A stretch of 64,000 bases of DNA from Lutibacter agarilyticus (GTDB lineage Bacteria; Bacteroidota; Bacteroidia; Flavobacteriales; Flavobacteriaceae), in assembly GCF_900188235.1 (NCBI RefSeq), contig NZ_FZNT01000005.1:62001-126000 (forward strand), read 5' to 3'. Below, piece after piece: positions 47,943 through 57,343 of the stretch; position 1 is the stretch's first letter; every line of letters begins with the position of its first letter. Position numbers and translations under genes: made by a program. Under the pieces are notes generated by a model, which saw only the letters and a list, made by a program, of their open reading frames with translations, had not been told where the DNA came from and ran no database searches.

Positions 47943-48527
47943 ATGTTTACAGGTATAATAGAAACTTTAGGTATTGTTAAAAATATAGTTAAAGAAGGTG
48001 AAAATTTTCATATTACCATTGAAAGTGATTTTACTTCAGAGTTAAAAATAGATCAAAGTGTAGCTCATAATGGCGTATGCTTAACAACAGTAGCAATTAA
48101 CGGAAATGAATACACTGTTACAGCTATTAAAGAAACTTTAGATAAATCTAATTTTAAACATTTAAAAATTGGCGATAAAATAAACTTGGAACGCGCCATG
48201 ATTTTAGGAGCTCGCTTAGACGGACATATTGTACAAGGTCATGTTGATCAAACTGCTACTTGTACTAATGTAAAAGAAGAAGATGGTAGTTGGGTTTTTG
48301 ATTTTGAATACGACAGTAGCTTGAACAATGTAACTATTGAAAAAGGATCTGTTACTGTAAACGGAACCAGTTTAACTGTTGTTAACTCAAAAAAGAATAG
48401 CTTTTCTGTAGCTATTATTCCTTATACTTATGAGTATACCAATTTCCATACTTTTGAAAAAGGAACAGTTGTAAATTTAGAATTTGATGTAATTGGAAAA
48501 TATGTTGCTAAATTATTAGAAAAATAA
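47943..48527 (+). CDS. ribE: Riboflavin synthase, alpha subunit
   Basis: Dismutates two 6,7-dimethyl-8-ribityllumazine molecules to riboflavin; 194 residues. The two lumazine-binding repeats are clear: MFTGIIETLGIV with VAHNGVCLTTV in the first, and LDGHIVQGHVDQTA with VNGTSLTVV in the second. The length is normal. No FMN riboswitch is seen upstream. A TAATTTTG box at 47900-47907 is a possible promoter. It ends next to the stop of the convergent PID-CTERM gene. Confidence 0.95.
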   Translation: MFTGIIETLGIVKNIVKEGENFHITIESDFTSELKIDQSVAHNGVCLTTVAINGNEYTVTAIKETLDKSNFKHLKIGDKINLERAMILGARLDGHIVQGHVDQTATCTNVKEEDGSWVFDFEYDSSLNNVTIEKGSVTVNGTSLTVVNSKKNSFSVAIIPYTYEYTNFHTFEKGTVVNLEFDVIGKYVAKLLEK

Positions 48528-48716
48528 TTAGCTTTTTTTGCGAAGTTTATATACTCCAAAAGCAACACCTGAAATAATTAAAAAGGATAAGCCTCCATCA
48601 ATTGGATTACCAGGAGGTGGCGGTGGACCTGGAAGAGGTGGGTCTTTAGCGTATGCTACAAAAGTAAAGAGCATAAAAAAAAGTGATAGCAATACACTGT
48701 TAATCTTAATGTTCAT
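48528..48716 (-). CDS. Small PID-CTERM-type surface protein
   Basis: Peptide of 62 residues from ATG 48716; the longer frame to 48731 would start with TTG. It has an N-terminal signal peptide (to about AYA), a Pro-rich stretch (PPLPGPPPPPG), then NPIDGG, a hydrophobic segment (LSFLIISGVAFGVYKL) and RKKS. This tripartite C-terminus (PID motif, helix, basic cluster) is the pattern of the PID-CTERM sorting signal of Bacteroidota. With almost no mature domain, it is a nearly bare sorting signal. The fate of such proteins is not well known. Confidence 0.78.
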   Translation of the reverse strand: MNIKINSVLLSLFFMLFTFVAYAKDPPLPGPPPPPGNPIDGGLSFLIISGVAFGVYKLRKKS

Positions 48717-48762
48717 ATTTTGGGGTTTCAATTTAAAATATAGTATTAATATACTTACCTTG

Positions 48763-48770
48763 CAAATATA
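48763..48770 (-). promoter_or_regulatory. Probable -7 box of the PID-CTERM gene
   Basis: The minus strand reads TATATTTG, 46 nt before the ATG at 48716. It supports expression of this short gene. Confidence 0.5.
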
Positions 48771-48904
48771 CTATTTTAAATTATATCCTAATATTTATAT
48801 AAAAAACTTTGATAATTGACTACGTTTATTAAACAACGAAACACTTTTACACAATAAAAGGGCATGTTTTATATATTAATATAAAACTTACTAATAAAAC
48901 AGCA

Positions 48905-48935
48905 TAAAAAAAGCCTTACATTTCTGCAAGGCTTT
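48905..48935 (-). terminator. Terminator of the downstream tRNA
   Basis: AAAGCCTT (48910-48917) pairs with AAGGCTTT (48928-48935), followed on the minus strand by a T-tract. It lies 14 nt beyond the tRNA 3' end. Confidence 0.8.
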
Positions 48936-48949
48936 ACGAGTTTTAAAAG

Positions 48950-49023
48950 TGGTCCCACTTGGGCTCGAACCAAGGACCCTCTGATTATGAGTCAGATGCT
49001 CTAACCAGCTGAGCTATGGGACC
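48950..49023 (-). tRNA. tRNA-Met (anticodon CAT)
   Basis: The reverse complement folds fully: acceptor GGTCCCA/TGGGACC, D arm GCTC/GAGC, anticodon stem TCTGA/TCAGA with loop CTCATAA, T arm CTTGG/CCAAG. The anticodon is CAT. The first acceptor pair is G-C, so it is not the initiator. An Ile2 (lysidine) identity is possible but less likely. CCA is not encoded. Confidence 0.9.
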
Positions 49024-49175
49024 TAAAACTGGGTGCAAAATTACTACTATTTTTTATATGAGCAATACTTTTGTGAACTTTTTACTAAATATTTCTTTAT
49101 TTAATTTATTGTGTTTTATCAAACCAAACCTAACTTTCTAAGAGCGAATAATTAAGCCTGTAAATTGGAATTTAA

Positions 49176-49529
49176 TTACTTTCCAAAATTTTGTTTCAGC
49201 CAAACTTTTTGAGCTTCCCGTTTTAAAACTAAAAAAGCAACTTGTTCTATAGAGTCCCGTAAACGTTCCGAAGCTAGTTTTATTAATGATCGCTCTGAAA
49301 CATCAACCCTGTACAACAAATTCAAATAATCGTCGTAATTATTGGTTATTAAATTCATTAAAAATTCGATTAACAAACTCTTTAATTCTAATGAAGTTAA
49401 CGTCTCTTGAAATTCAAAATTAATGTTAGACAGGTGTAAATCTTTATTTAATTGCTGAATTAACTGCACATATAAATCTTCAGATTGAAGTTTTGTTAAT
49501 AATTCAACACTATTATTTGCTTGCAACAT
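49176..49529 (-). CDS. Conserved hypothetical protein coupled to polyprenyl synthase
   Basis: Helical protein of 117 residues, no signal peptide, no Cys. Visible features are a Leu/Gln-rich N-terminal half and a C-terminal helix with RLRDSIEQVAFLVLKREAQKVW. I do not recognise the family. Its ATG overlaps the stop of the polyprenyl synthase gene by one base (TAATG), so the two are translationally coupled. It may assist isoprenoid or quinone synthesis, by context only. Confidence 0.65.
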   Translation of the reverse strand: MLQANNSVELLTKLQSEDLYVQLIQQLNKDLHLSNINFEFQETLTSLELKSLLIEFLMNLITNNYDDYLNLLYRVDVSERSLIKLASERLRDSIEQVAFLVLKREAQKVWLKQNFGK

Positions 49530-50500
49530 TAAATGGTTCTTTTCATTAAATCGAATCCAAAATTCCGTAGTGCAGCTTTCTTTTCTTCTGAAATAGCTAA
49601 CTCCTTTAAAACATCAAAAGCTTGGTTAGAATACTTTTCAATTTCAGCTTTAGTGATTTCTTCAATTTTATTCCTCTTAAATAAATGAGTAACCTCTGCT
49701 ACTTTTTCTTTTGAAGTATCATTTGAATTATACATTTCTAATAATCGTTGTTTATCTACTTCATTACAAACTTCCAAAGCTTTTAAGTATAAAAACGTTT
49801 TTTTATCTTCAATTATATCACCTCCTATTTGTTTCCCAAATGTTGCTTGATCTCCAAACGTATCTAAATAATCATCTTGTAACTGAAATGCCAACCCTAA
49901 ATTCAATCCAAAATTATATATTTTTTCAGTTTCTTTTTCATCTACTCCAGCAATATCAGCGCCCATTTTCATAGCTGCAGCAACTAAAACAGATGTTTTA
50001 TTAGTTATCATTGTTATATATTCAGGAATAGAAACATCATTTCTAGTTTCAAAATCTATATCTAATTGTTGTCCTTCACAAACCTCTAAAGCTGTTTTAT
50101 TAAACAACAACATTAATTTCTTATAAATAACTGGTTCGTAATTTTCAAGACATTTGTAAGCCATAATCATCATTGCATCACCTGATAAAATTCCCGTATT
50201 TTCATTCCATTTTATATGCACGGTCTCTTTACCTCTTCTAATTGGGGCGCTATCCATAATATCGTCATGAATTAAGGTGAAATTATGAAATACTTCAATA
50301 GCCAATGCAGCATCAAAAGCCTTTTTAGCATCACCTCCAAAAAGATCACAGGTCATTATTGCTAAAATTGGTCGTAAACGCTTTCCTCCTAATTGTAAAA
50401 TATAATGGATTGGTTCGTATAAATTTAAAGGCTCTTTTACCTCAATTTGTTCATTTAAATAAGATAAAAAATCTTCTTTATAAGTATTAATGCTAATCAT
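49529..50500 (-). CDS. Polyprenyl (trans-type) diphosphate synthase
   Basis: Builds long all-trans isoprenoid chains, likely for the menaquinone side chain; 323 residues. Motifs are GGKRLRPILAI, the first Asp-rich motif in LIHDDIMDSAPIRRG, and the second in QLQDDYLDTFGD, then GGDIIEDKKTFL. The residues before the first Asp-rich motif, which set chain length, are FHNFT, compatible with a medium to long product. The exact chain length cannot be set from sequence. Confidence 0.93.
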   Translation of the reverse strand: MISINTYKEDFLSYLNEQIEVKEPLNLYEPIHYILQLGGKRLRPILAIMTCDLFGGDAKKAFDAALAIEVFHNFTLIHDDIMDSAPIRRGKETVHIKWNENTGILSGDAMMIMAYKCLENYEPVIYKKLMLLFNKTALEVCEGQQLDIDFETRNDVSIPEYITMITNKTSVLVAAAMKMGADIAGVDEKETEKIYNFGLNLGLAFQLQDDYLDTFGDQATFGKQIGGDIIEDKKTFLYLKALEVCNEVDKQRLLEMYNSNDTSKEKVAEVTHLFKRNKIEEITKAEIEKYSNQAFDVLKELAISEEKKAALRNFGFDLMKRTI

Positions 50501-50587
50501 TCAATAAAATTTTATGTAAAAATACATCTTTCAACAAATATTATAAACAAATCGTAAAAATATAATGTTATCAAATTATTAAACTAC

Positions 50588-50615
50588 GGAAACTTTTTTT
50601 GTTTCTAAAGTTTCC
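50588..50615 (+). promoter_or_regulatory. Palindromic operator over the -33 box of the tetR promoter
   Basis: GGAAACTTT (50588-50596) and AAAGTTTCC (50607-50615) are exact reverse complements separated by 10 bp. The TTTG of the -33 box (50598-50601) lies inside. This is the geometry of a TetR-family operator for autoregulation. Confidence 0.7.
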
Positions 50616-50628
50616 TTTTATATATTTG
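50598..50628 (+). promoter_or_regulatory. Promoter of the tetR-RND efflux operon
   Basis: TTTG (50598-50601), a 19-bp spacer and TATATTTG (50621-50628) match the Bacteroidota consensus exactly. The tetR ATG is at 50660. Confidence 0.78.
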
Positions 50629-50659
50629 CAGCCAAAATCTGATAAAAAAACAAGATTTT

Positions 50660-51265
50660 ATGAAGGAAGTCATTTTAAAAAAAGCGGGAGACACATTTTT
50701 AAAACTTGGTTTTAAGAGTGTTACAATGGATGATATTGCCAATGAATTAGGTATTTCAAAAAAAACAATTTATAAGTACTTTAAAAACAAAGCCGATTTA
50801 GTTGATGAAACAACGTTTTACATGCACGAAGCAATGCATAAAGAAGCGTTAAAGATCTATAATTTGGGTTATAATGCCATTCAAGAAAATTTTGAAGTAA
50901 ATAAAGTTTTTAAAGGCTTTATGCAAAATTTGGATGATTCGCCACTATATCAATTACAAAAATACTATCCTGAAACGCACCAAAAAATAATGTCTCAGGA
51001 ATACTGTTTGTTTAAGGATTGTTTACTAAGTAATATTGAAAAGGGAATTAAAGAAGGGTTATATAGAAAAGAAATAATGATAGATCAAGTTACAAAATTT
51101 TACTTTTCACTTATTATGAGCGTGCATGATTCCAATTTATACACCTATAGTAAAAACACCATTAACAAGTTAGAATTAAATGTATTAGAATACCACACAA
51201 GAGCAATTGCTACTGAAAAAGGAATAAAGATTTTAGAAGAACAATTAAAATTAAACAATATTTAA
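50660..51265 (+). CDS. TetR/AcrR-family regulator of the efflux operon
   Basis: Repressor-type regulator of 201 residues. The N-terminal HTH is clear: SVTMDDIANELGISKKTIYKYFKNK (positions about 20-45). The C-terminal ligand domain is helical and family-specific. It starts the operon tetR-tolC-adaptor-RND, 1 nt before the TolC gene. The palindrome at 50588-50615 is probably its own operator, so an inducing ligand would release the whole operon. The ligand is unknown. Confidence 0.92.
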   Translation: MKEVILKKAGDTFLKLGFKSVTMDDIANELGISKKTIYKYFKNKADLVDETTFYMHEAMHKEALKIYNLGYNAIQENFEVNKVFKGFMQNLDDSPLYQLQKYYPETHQKIMSQEYCLFKDCLLSNIEKGIKEGLYRKEIMIDQVTKFYFSLIMSVHDSNLYTYSKNTINKLELNVLEYHTRAIATEKGIKILEEQLKLNNI

Positions 51266-51266
51266 A

Positions 51267-52607
51267 ATGAAAAAATACCTCATCCTATTATTAGGGATAG
51301 CAACTATTCAATTAAATGCACAGGAAAGCTTGTCTTTATCGCTTGATGATGCCATTGCTTATGCCCTAGAAAATAGCTACGCTAGCATAAATGCTACTAG
51401 AGATCTTGAATTATCAAAACAAAAAAACAAGGAAACTGTTGCATTTGGATTGCCACAAATTAATGCTAATTTTGATTACCAGCACTGGATAAAACAACAA
51501 GTCTCGTTAATCCCAGCTGAATTTGGAGGTGGAAATTCAGGTGATTTTATTGAAATTGTTTTTGGAACAAAAAATAGTTTATCAGCATCAGCAACATTAT
51601 CGCAGGTAATATTTGACGGCTCTTATATTGTTGGTCTAAAGTATCTTGACACCTACATGCAAATTTCAAGAGACTCTAAAGAAAAAACAGAACTAGCAAT
51701 TAGAGAAGCTGTTATTAACGCCTACGGAAATGTACTATTTACTGAAGAAGGAATTTCAATACTCAAAAAAAACGTTGAAACACTTGAAAAAAACTTAACT
51801 GAAACCAATCAAATTTATTTAAATGGTTTTGCTGAAGAAGAAAGTGTAGAGCAACTTAAATTAACATTAGCTTCATTAAAAACAACATTAAATAAAAGTC
51901 AAAAGTTAAAAAACATCAATTACAAAATGTTTAATATTACTATTGGCGCCGATATAAACACCAACACGACTTTAACTGATAATTTAGACGAATTAACAAA
52001 AGAAAACATTCAATTTAGTTTACTATCAAACGATTTTAATATTGAAGACCATATTGATTTTAGAATCGCTGAAAATCAGGTAGAAGGAAAAGAAGCTGTG
52101 GTAAAATTAGAAAAAAGCAAAGCATTGCCAACCTTAAACTCTTTTGTAAATTTCGGTTATCAAGGCTACAGTGATACTTTTTCATTTCATGAAAGTCAAC
52201 AAGAATGGTTTGACTCTTCTTTATTGGGCGTTAATTTAAGTGTTCCTATTTTTAGTGGTTTAGCAAGAAGTGCCAGAACCCAACAAGCAAAAGTTGAATA
52301 CGACAAAGCAAAAACTAGTTTTGAAGAAACTAGTCAAAAAATATTATTAGAATTAGAAACTGCCAAGGTAACGTATCAATATTCTGTTGAAGAATTTGAA
52401 ACTTCTAAACAAAATTTAGCATTAGCTGAACGTATTGAAAAGAAACAAGAAATTAAATTTTTTGAAGGAATTTCAACAAGTTTCGACTTAACAAATGCAC
52501 AAAATCAATTATACACAATGCAACAAAACTACTTACAAGCAATGCTAAATGTTATTGCTGCTAAAGCTGGTTTAGATAAAGCATTAAACACACCAATAAG
52601 CAACTAA
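51267..52607 (+). CDS. TolC-family outer-membrane efflux protein
   Basis: Outer-membrane channel of the tripartite pump, 446 residues with a signal peptide (1-18, ending LNAQ). The two repeats of the family are visible: LSLDDAIAYALENSYASI at the start and a second helical coil block from about 270 (VEGKEAVVKLEKSKALPTLN), with LSVPIFSGLARSARTQQAK typical of TolC/NodT. It follows tetR by 1 nt and precedes the adaptor by 13 nt. Confidence 0.93.
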   Translation: MKKYLILLLGIATIQLNAQESLSLSLDDAIAYALENSYASINATRDLELSKQKNKETVAFGLPQINANFDYQHWIKQQVSLIPAEFGGGNSGDFIEIVFGTKNSLSASATLSQVIFDGSYIVGLKYLDTYMQISRDSKEKTELAIREAVINAYGNVLFTEEGISILKKNVETLEKNLTETNQIYLNGFAEEESVEQLKLTLASLKTTLNKSQKLKNINYKMFNITIGADINTNTTLTDNLDELTKENIQFSLLSNDFNIEDHIDFRIAENQVEGKEAVVKLEKSKALPTLNSFVNFGYQGYSDTFSFHESQQEWFDSSLLGVNLSVPIFSGLARSARTQQAKVEYDKAKTSFEETSQKILLELETAKVTYQYSVEEFETSKQNLALAERIEKKQEIKFFEGISTSFDLTNAQNQLYTMQQNYLQAMLNVIAAKAGLDKALNTPISN

Positions 52608-52620
52608 AAAAACAATCAAA

Positions 52621-53793
52621 ATGAAATATTTTTACACCATATTAGCAATAACGTTTTTATTTACCTCTTGCGGAGGACATGATACAAACCAAAATTTAGA
52701 CACCATACTTCAGTCTGGTGATATTGCAGCTATTAAATCTAAAAGAGCAGAAATTGCCACAAAACAAAAAGAAATTGCAGCGCAGCTACTTTTAATTGAT
52801 GAAAAAATTGCTGAACTACAACCAAACAAAAAAATCCCTTTAACTACAATTATTACAGCTAAAGAAAGTGTTTTTAAGCATTATATAGATTTACAAGGAA
52901 ATGTTACAACAAAAAGTAATTTGGTTATTTTCCCTGAATATGCAGGAATCTTAAAAGAAGTAAATGTTGTTGAGGGACAGAGTGTTAAAAAAGGGCAAAT
53001 TTTAGCAAGAATTGATGATGGTGGTTTAAGTCAACAATTATCGCAATTAAATATTCAACTAGAATTAGCTAAAACTACCTTTGAACGTCAGGCGCGTTTA
53101 TGGAATCAAAAAATTGGTTCTGAAATGCAATATCTTCAAGCAAAATCTACTTATGAAGCTCAGCAAAAAGCAATTATTCAGCTTGAAGAACAAATAGCAA
53201 AAACATTAATTAAAGCACCTTTCGATGGTATTATTGATGATATTATAACCAACCAAGGAACGGTGGTTTCTCCTGGCCAATCTCAATTAATGCGTATCAT
53301 TAATTTGAGTAATATGTATATTGAAACTGATGTGCCTGAAAGTCATATTACAACAGTTACAAAAAACAAAAAAGTAGTCATTAATTTCCCTGTATTAGGT
53401 AAAACAATTGATGGCGAAATAAGACAAGCTGGAAGCTTTATCAATCCAGCAAATAGAACGTTTAAAATTGAAGTTGCTGTTCCAAATAAAGACAACACAA
53501 TTAAACCAAATTTAACTGCAAAACTTAGAGTTAACGATTATACAAACCCTAGTGCTATATTAATTCCGCAAAGTATTATTTCTGAAAATGCAAATGGTCA
53601 ACAATATGTATATGTTGTTCAAGGCAGAAATGGAACCGACCAAGGAACTGCACATAGAGTAATTATTGAAACAGGATTAATTCAAGGAGATGAAATTGAA
53701 GTTTTATCTGGAATTTCTGTAGGAGATGAAATAATTAAAGAAGGTGCCCGAAGCATCAAAGATGCTCAAACTGTTAAAATTTTAAACCTATAA
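52621..53793 (+). CDS. RND efflux periplasmic adaptor (membrane fusion lipoprotein)
   Basis: Periplasmic adaptor of 390 residues, anchored by a lipid: lipobox FLFTSC with Cys17. A coiled coil (about 45-70) precedes the beta-barrel and lipoyl parts: VFPEYAGILKEVNVVEGQSVKKGQILARID, then the hairpin, then TLIKAPFDGIIDDIITNQGTVVSPGQ. The barrel and membrane-proximal domains close the protein. The N-terminal coil before the first lipoyl half is a little longer than in AcrA-like proteins. It links the RND pump to the TolC-like channel. Confidence 0.93.
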   Translation: MKYFYTILAITFLFTSCGGHDTNQNLDTILQSGDIAAIKSKRAEIATKQKEIAAQLLLIDEKIAELQPNKKIPLTTIITAKESVFKHYIDLQGNVTTKSNLVIFPEYAGILKEVNVVEGQSVKKGQILARIDDGGLSQQLSQLNIQLELAKTTFERQARLWNQKIGSEMQYLQAKSTYEAQQKAIIQLEEQIAKTLIKAPFDGIIDDIITNQGTVVSPGQSQLMRIINLSNMYIETDVPESHITTVTKNKKVVINFPVLGKTIDGEIRQAGSFINPANRTFKIEVAVPNKDNTIKPNLTAKLRVNDYTNPSAILIPQSIISENANGQQYVYVVQGRNGTDQGTAHRVIIETGLIQGDEIEVLSGISVGDEIIKEGARSIKDAQTVKILNL

Positions 53794-53802
53794 TTTATCA
53801 AA

Positions 53803-56800
53803 ATGGCAAAACAAGAAAAACAAATTGATAAAGAGTTTAAACTATCATCCTGGGCCATAGATAACAAAACAACTATCTATGTTTTAATGATTTTGATTCT
53901 ATTTTTAGGAGCCTCTGCATTTTTTAATATGCCTAGAGAAAATTTCCCTGAAATTAAAGAAACAAAAATATATATTAGTTCGGTCTATCCCGGAAACACT
54001 GCTGAGGATATCGAAAAGTTAATTACTGACCCTCTTGAGGATCAATTAGAAACAGTAAGTAATGTAGTTGAAATAACATCTACATCCCAAGAAGATTACT
54101 CTATTATAATTGTTGAATTTGACGAAAAAATTAGTGTTGAAGCAGCAAAACAAAAAGTAAAAGATGAAATAGAAACCGAAACTTCAAGTGAAGATTGGCC
54201 TACTTTTAACGGAGCTAAAGTTGAACCTAACGTGTTCGATTTAAGTTTGTCTGAAGAAATGCCAATTTTAAATATCAATATTTCTGGCGACTACCCAATT
54301 GAACGTTTAAAAGAGTTTGGTGAATACTTAGAAGATGAAATTGAAAATTTACCTCAAATTAAACAAGTAGATATAAGAGGGGCACAAGAAAAAGAAGTAG
54401 AAGTTGCTGTTGACATTTTTAAAATGACAGCTGCAAAAGTAAACTATGACGATATTGCAAATTCAATTGGAGGCGGAAACATCACCATGTCTGCAGGTAA
54501 TTTTATTGCAAGCGGACAACGTAGAACCATTCGTATTATTGGTGAAATTGAAAACCCAGATCAACTTGAAAATTTTGTTGTGAAATCAGAAAATGGGAAT
54601 TCAATTTATTTAAAAGATGTAGCAACCGTTTCTTTTAAACCTAAAGATAGAACAACCTACGCCCGAGAATTTGGAAATACAGTAGTAATGCTCGATGTTA
54701 AAAAAAGGGCGGGTAAAAATATGGTTACAGCTGCTGAACAAATTCAACAAATAGTTAAAAATGCCAATGAAAATGTCTTTCCGGCCGATTTAAAAGTAAC
54801 TATTGCCAACGATCAATCTTCAGTAACCGTTGGACAAGTTGACGACTTAGTAAACAACATTATTTTTGGAATAATATTAGTTGTTACAGTACTAATGTTT
54901 TTCTTAGGATTTAAAAATGCACTGTTCGTTGGATTCGCAATCCCAATGTCCATGTTTATGTCATTAATGATTCTCGAAATGTTAGGTTATTCCTTAAACA
55001 CCATGGTACTTTTCGGACTAATTATGGGACTAGGAATGCTGGTTGATAACGGTATTGTGGTGGTTGAAAATGTGTATAGACTCATGGATGAAGAAGGCAT
55101 GAGCCGAAAAGACGCTGCAAAAAAAGGAATTAGTGAAATTGCGTTTCCTATTATTATTTCTACAGCCACAACAGTTGCAGCATTTATTCCTTTAGGGCTT
55201 TGGCCAGGAGTTATGGGGCAATTTATGATTATTCTTCCTATAACACTTTCCATTGTACTAGGTTCTTCTCTATTTGTTGCCATATTTTTCAACTCAGTTT
55301 TAGTTTCTCAATTTATGACTATTGAAGATGTTGATATGCCATTCAACAAAATAGTGAAACTAACAAGTATTATTACGGGTATTGGTTTATTCATTGCCAT
55401 TTTTGGTGGTTCATACAGAACACTTGGAGTGTTGATGATTACAACGGCTATTCTTTTATGGATTTATAGACTTTTCCTAAGAAAGATGGCTAATTATTTT
55501 CAGGTAAATATTTTAACCAAACTGGAAATGTATTATGAAAAAGCATTAAAAAAAGCTTTATCAGGTTGGAGAATGTACGCATATTCAATTTTTACAATTA
55601 CATTATTAATTATTTCATTTATTTCATTCGGAATTTCTTTAAGCTCTCAAAGAACAAAAGTGGAGTTTTTCCCAGACAATAAACCCAATCAAATTATTGT
55701 TTATATTGAATATCCTGAAGGAACAGATATTGAAAAAACAAATGAAATCACCAAACTAATTGAAAAACAAGTTTACGAGGTTTTAAATGATGATTTATAT
55801 GTAGATAACGGGTATAACTTTATGGTTGAAAGTGCTGTTTCACAAGTTGGTGAAGGTGCTGGAAATCCACAAACCGATGGAGGTTCTGCTGCTGAAATGC
55901 CACACAAAGGTAAAATAACCGCTTCCATGCGCGAGTTTAAATATCGAAGAGGCGAAGACAGTGAATTGTTACGTCAAAAAGTACAAACTGCTTTAGTTGG
56001 TATTTATCCTGGAGTTTTAATCTCTGTTGAAAAAGATACTAACGGACCGCCTGCAGGTTCACCAGTAAACATTGAAATTGAAGGTAAAGATTACAATGAA
56101 CTAATTGCAACTGCCGAAAGAATGCGTGATTTTATCAATTCAAGAAACATTCCTGGAATTGATGAACTAAAAATTGATGTTAACAAAGACAAACCAGCAA
56201 TGCAGGTTATTGTTGACAGAGAAAAAGCAGGCGAATTAGGTGTAAATACTATGAAAGTTGGTCAACAACTAAGAAACTCAATTTTTGGAGCAAAAGCGGG
56301 TATTTATAAAGAAAACGGTGAAGATTACGATATTTATGTGCGTTTTAATGAAGAAAACAGGTATAATTCTAGTGCAATTTTCAATCAGAAAATTACATTT
56401 AGAGACATGGCTTCTGGAAAAATAAAAGAGATTCCTGTTTCAACAGTAGCAAAACAAACAAATACTTCTGGTTTTAGCGCCATTAAACATAAAGATGTGA
56501 AACGTGTAGTAACCGTTTATTCAGCCCTAGCACCAGGTTATACGGATGCAGGTGCTATCGTGAATCAAATTCAAGATGCAATGAACGATTTTACCGATTT
56601 ACCTAGCGATATTAAAATTGACTATACAGGGCAAATTGAAGAGCAAAATAAACAGATGGCATTTTTAATGGGAGCATTTTTTACAGGACTTTCATTAATA
56701 TTTTTCATTTTAATATTCCAATTTAACTCTATTTCAAAACCTACAATTATTATGGGAGCCATAGCACTTAGTTTAATTGGTGTTTTTGGAGGAATGGTAT

Positions 56801-57270
56801 TAACTGGTGATGCGTTTGTAATTATGATGACGATGATGGGTATTATTTCACTCGCCGGAATTGTAGTAAACAATGGTGTGGTATTATTAGATTATGCTCA
56901 ATTATTAATAAACCGTAAAAAATTAGAGTTAAATTTAAGTGAAGATGAATTTTTATCGTTGAACGACACTTATAAGTGTATTGTTCTTGCTGGTAAAGCA
57001 CGTTTAAGACCTGTACTTTTAACAGCTATCACCACTATTTTAGGGTTGGTTCCTTTAGCTATTGGGTTGAATATTAATTTCTTTACACTTTTTAGTGAAT
57101 TTGATCCAAACATATATATTGGAGGTGATAATGTAGTGTTTTGGGGACCATTAGCTTGGACCGTTATTTACGGTTTAATTGTAGCTACCTTTTTAACGCT
57201 AATTATTGTTCCTATCTTCTTCTTATTATCAATTAAATTGAAATACAAATTAAAAAAAGTTAGTTTTTAA
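53803..57270 (+). CDS. RND-family efflux pump, inner-membrane permease
   Basis: Proton-driven pump of 1155 residues with 12 helices and two large periplasmic loops. N-terminal signature is FFNMPRENFPEIKETKIYIS. Helix 4 has LGMLVDNGIVVVENVYR with the proton-relay Asp. Helices 10-12 contain GIVVNNGVVLLDYAQ. The insert between helices 6 and 7 is long, making it larger than AcrB (1049). It is the last gene of tetR-tolC-adaptor-pump, 9 nt after the adaptor. The substrates cannot be told from sequence; drug or metal export are both possible. Confidence 0.94.
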   Translation: MAKQEKQIDKEFKLSSWAIDNKTTIYVLMILILFLGASAFFNMPRENFPEIKETKIYISSVYPGNTAEDIEKLITDPLEDQLETVSNVVEITSTSQEDYSIIIVEFDEKISVEAAKQKVKDEIETETSSEDWPTFNGAKVEPNVFDLSLSEEMPILNINISGDYPIERLKEFGEYLEDEIENLPQIKQVDIRGAQEKEVEVAVDIFKMTAAKVNYDDIANSIGGGNITMSAGNFIASGQRRTIRIIGEIENPDQLENFVVKSENGNSIYLKDVATVSFKPKDRTTYAREFGNTVVMLDVKKRAGKNMVTAAEQIQQIVKNANENVFPADLKVTIANDQSSVTVGQVDDLVNNIIFGIILVVTVLMFFLGFKNALFVGFAIPMSMFMSLMILEMLGYSLNTMVLFGLIMGLGMLVDNGIVVVENVYRLMDEEGMSRKDAAKKGISEIAFPIIISTATTVAAFIPLGLWPGVMGQFMIILPITLSIVLGSSLFVAIFFNSVLVSQFMTIEDVDMPFNKIVKLTSIITGIGLFIAIFGGSYRTLGVLMITTAILLWIYRLFLRKMANYFQVNILTKLEMYYEKALKKALSGWRMYAYSIFTITLLIISFISFGISLSSQRTKVEFFPDNKPNQIIVYIEYPEGTDIEKTNEITKLIEKQVYEVLNDDLYVDNGYNFMVESAVSQVGEGAGNPQTDGGSAAEMPHKGKITASMREFKYRRGEDSELLRQKVQTALVGIYPGVLISVEKDTNGPPAGSPVNIEIEGKDYNELIATAERMRDFINSRNIPGIDELKIDVNKDKPAMQVIVDREKAGELGVNTMKVGQQLRNSIFGAKAGIYKENGEDYDIYVRFNEENRYNSSAIFNQKITFRDMASGKIKEIPVSTVAKQTNTSGFSAIKHKDVKRVVTVYSALAPGYTDAGAIVNQIQDAMNDFTDLPSDIKIDYTGQIEEQNKQMAFLMGAFFTGLSLIFFILIFQFNSISKPTIIMGAIALSLIGVFGGMVLTGDAFVIMMTMMGIISLAGIVVNNGVVLLDYAQLLINRKKLELNLSEDEFLSLNDTYKCIVLAGKARLRPVLLTAITTILGLVPLAIGLNINFFTLFSEFDPNIYIGGDNVVFWGPLAWTVIYGLIVATFLTLIIVPIFFLLSIKLKYKLKKVSF

Positions 57271-57290
57271 TCCTATAATTACCGAAATTT

Positions 57291-57327
57291 AAAAAAGGTG
57301 TTTCATTCAAATGAAACACCTTTTTTT
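57291..57327 (+). terminator. Terminator of the efflux operon
   Basis: AAAGGTGTTTCATT and its reverse complement pair around CAA, with A and T runs at the ends. A TAATG-like ATG at 57311 inside this hairpin is not a real start for recX. Confidence 0.88.
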
Positions 57328-57343
57328 GTTATTTTTGACCAAT

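Noticed and set aside
54096-56873. Antisense open frames inside the RND pump gene
   Set aside because: Shadow frames of a well-supported transporter; no independent evidence.
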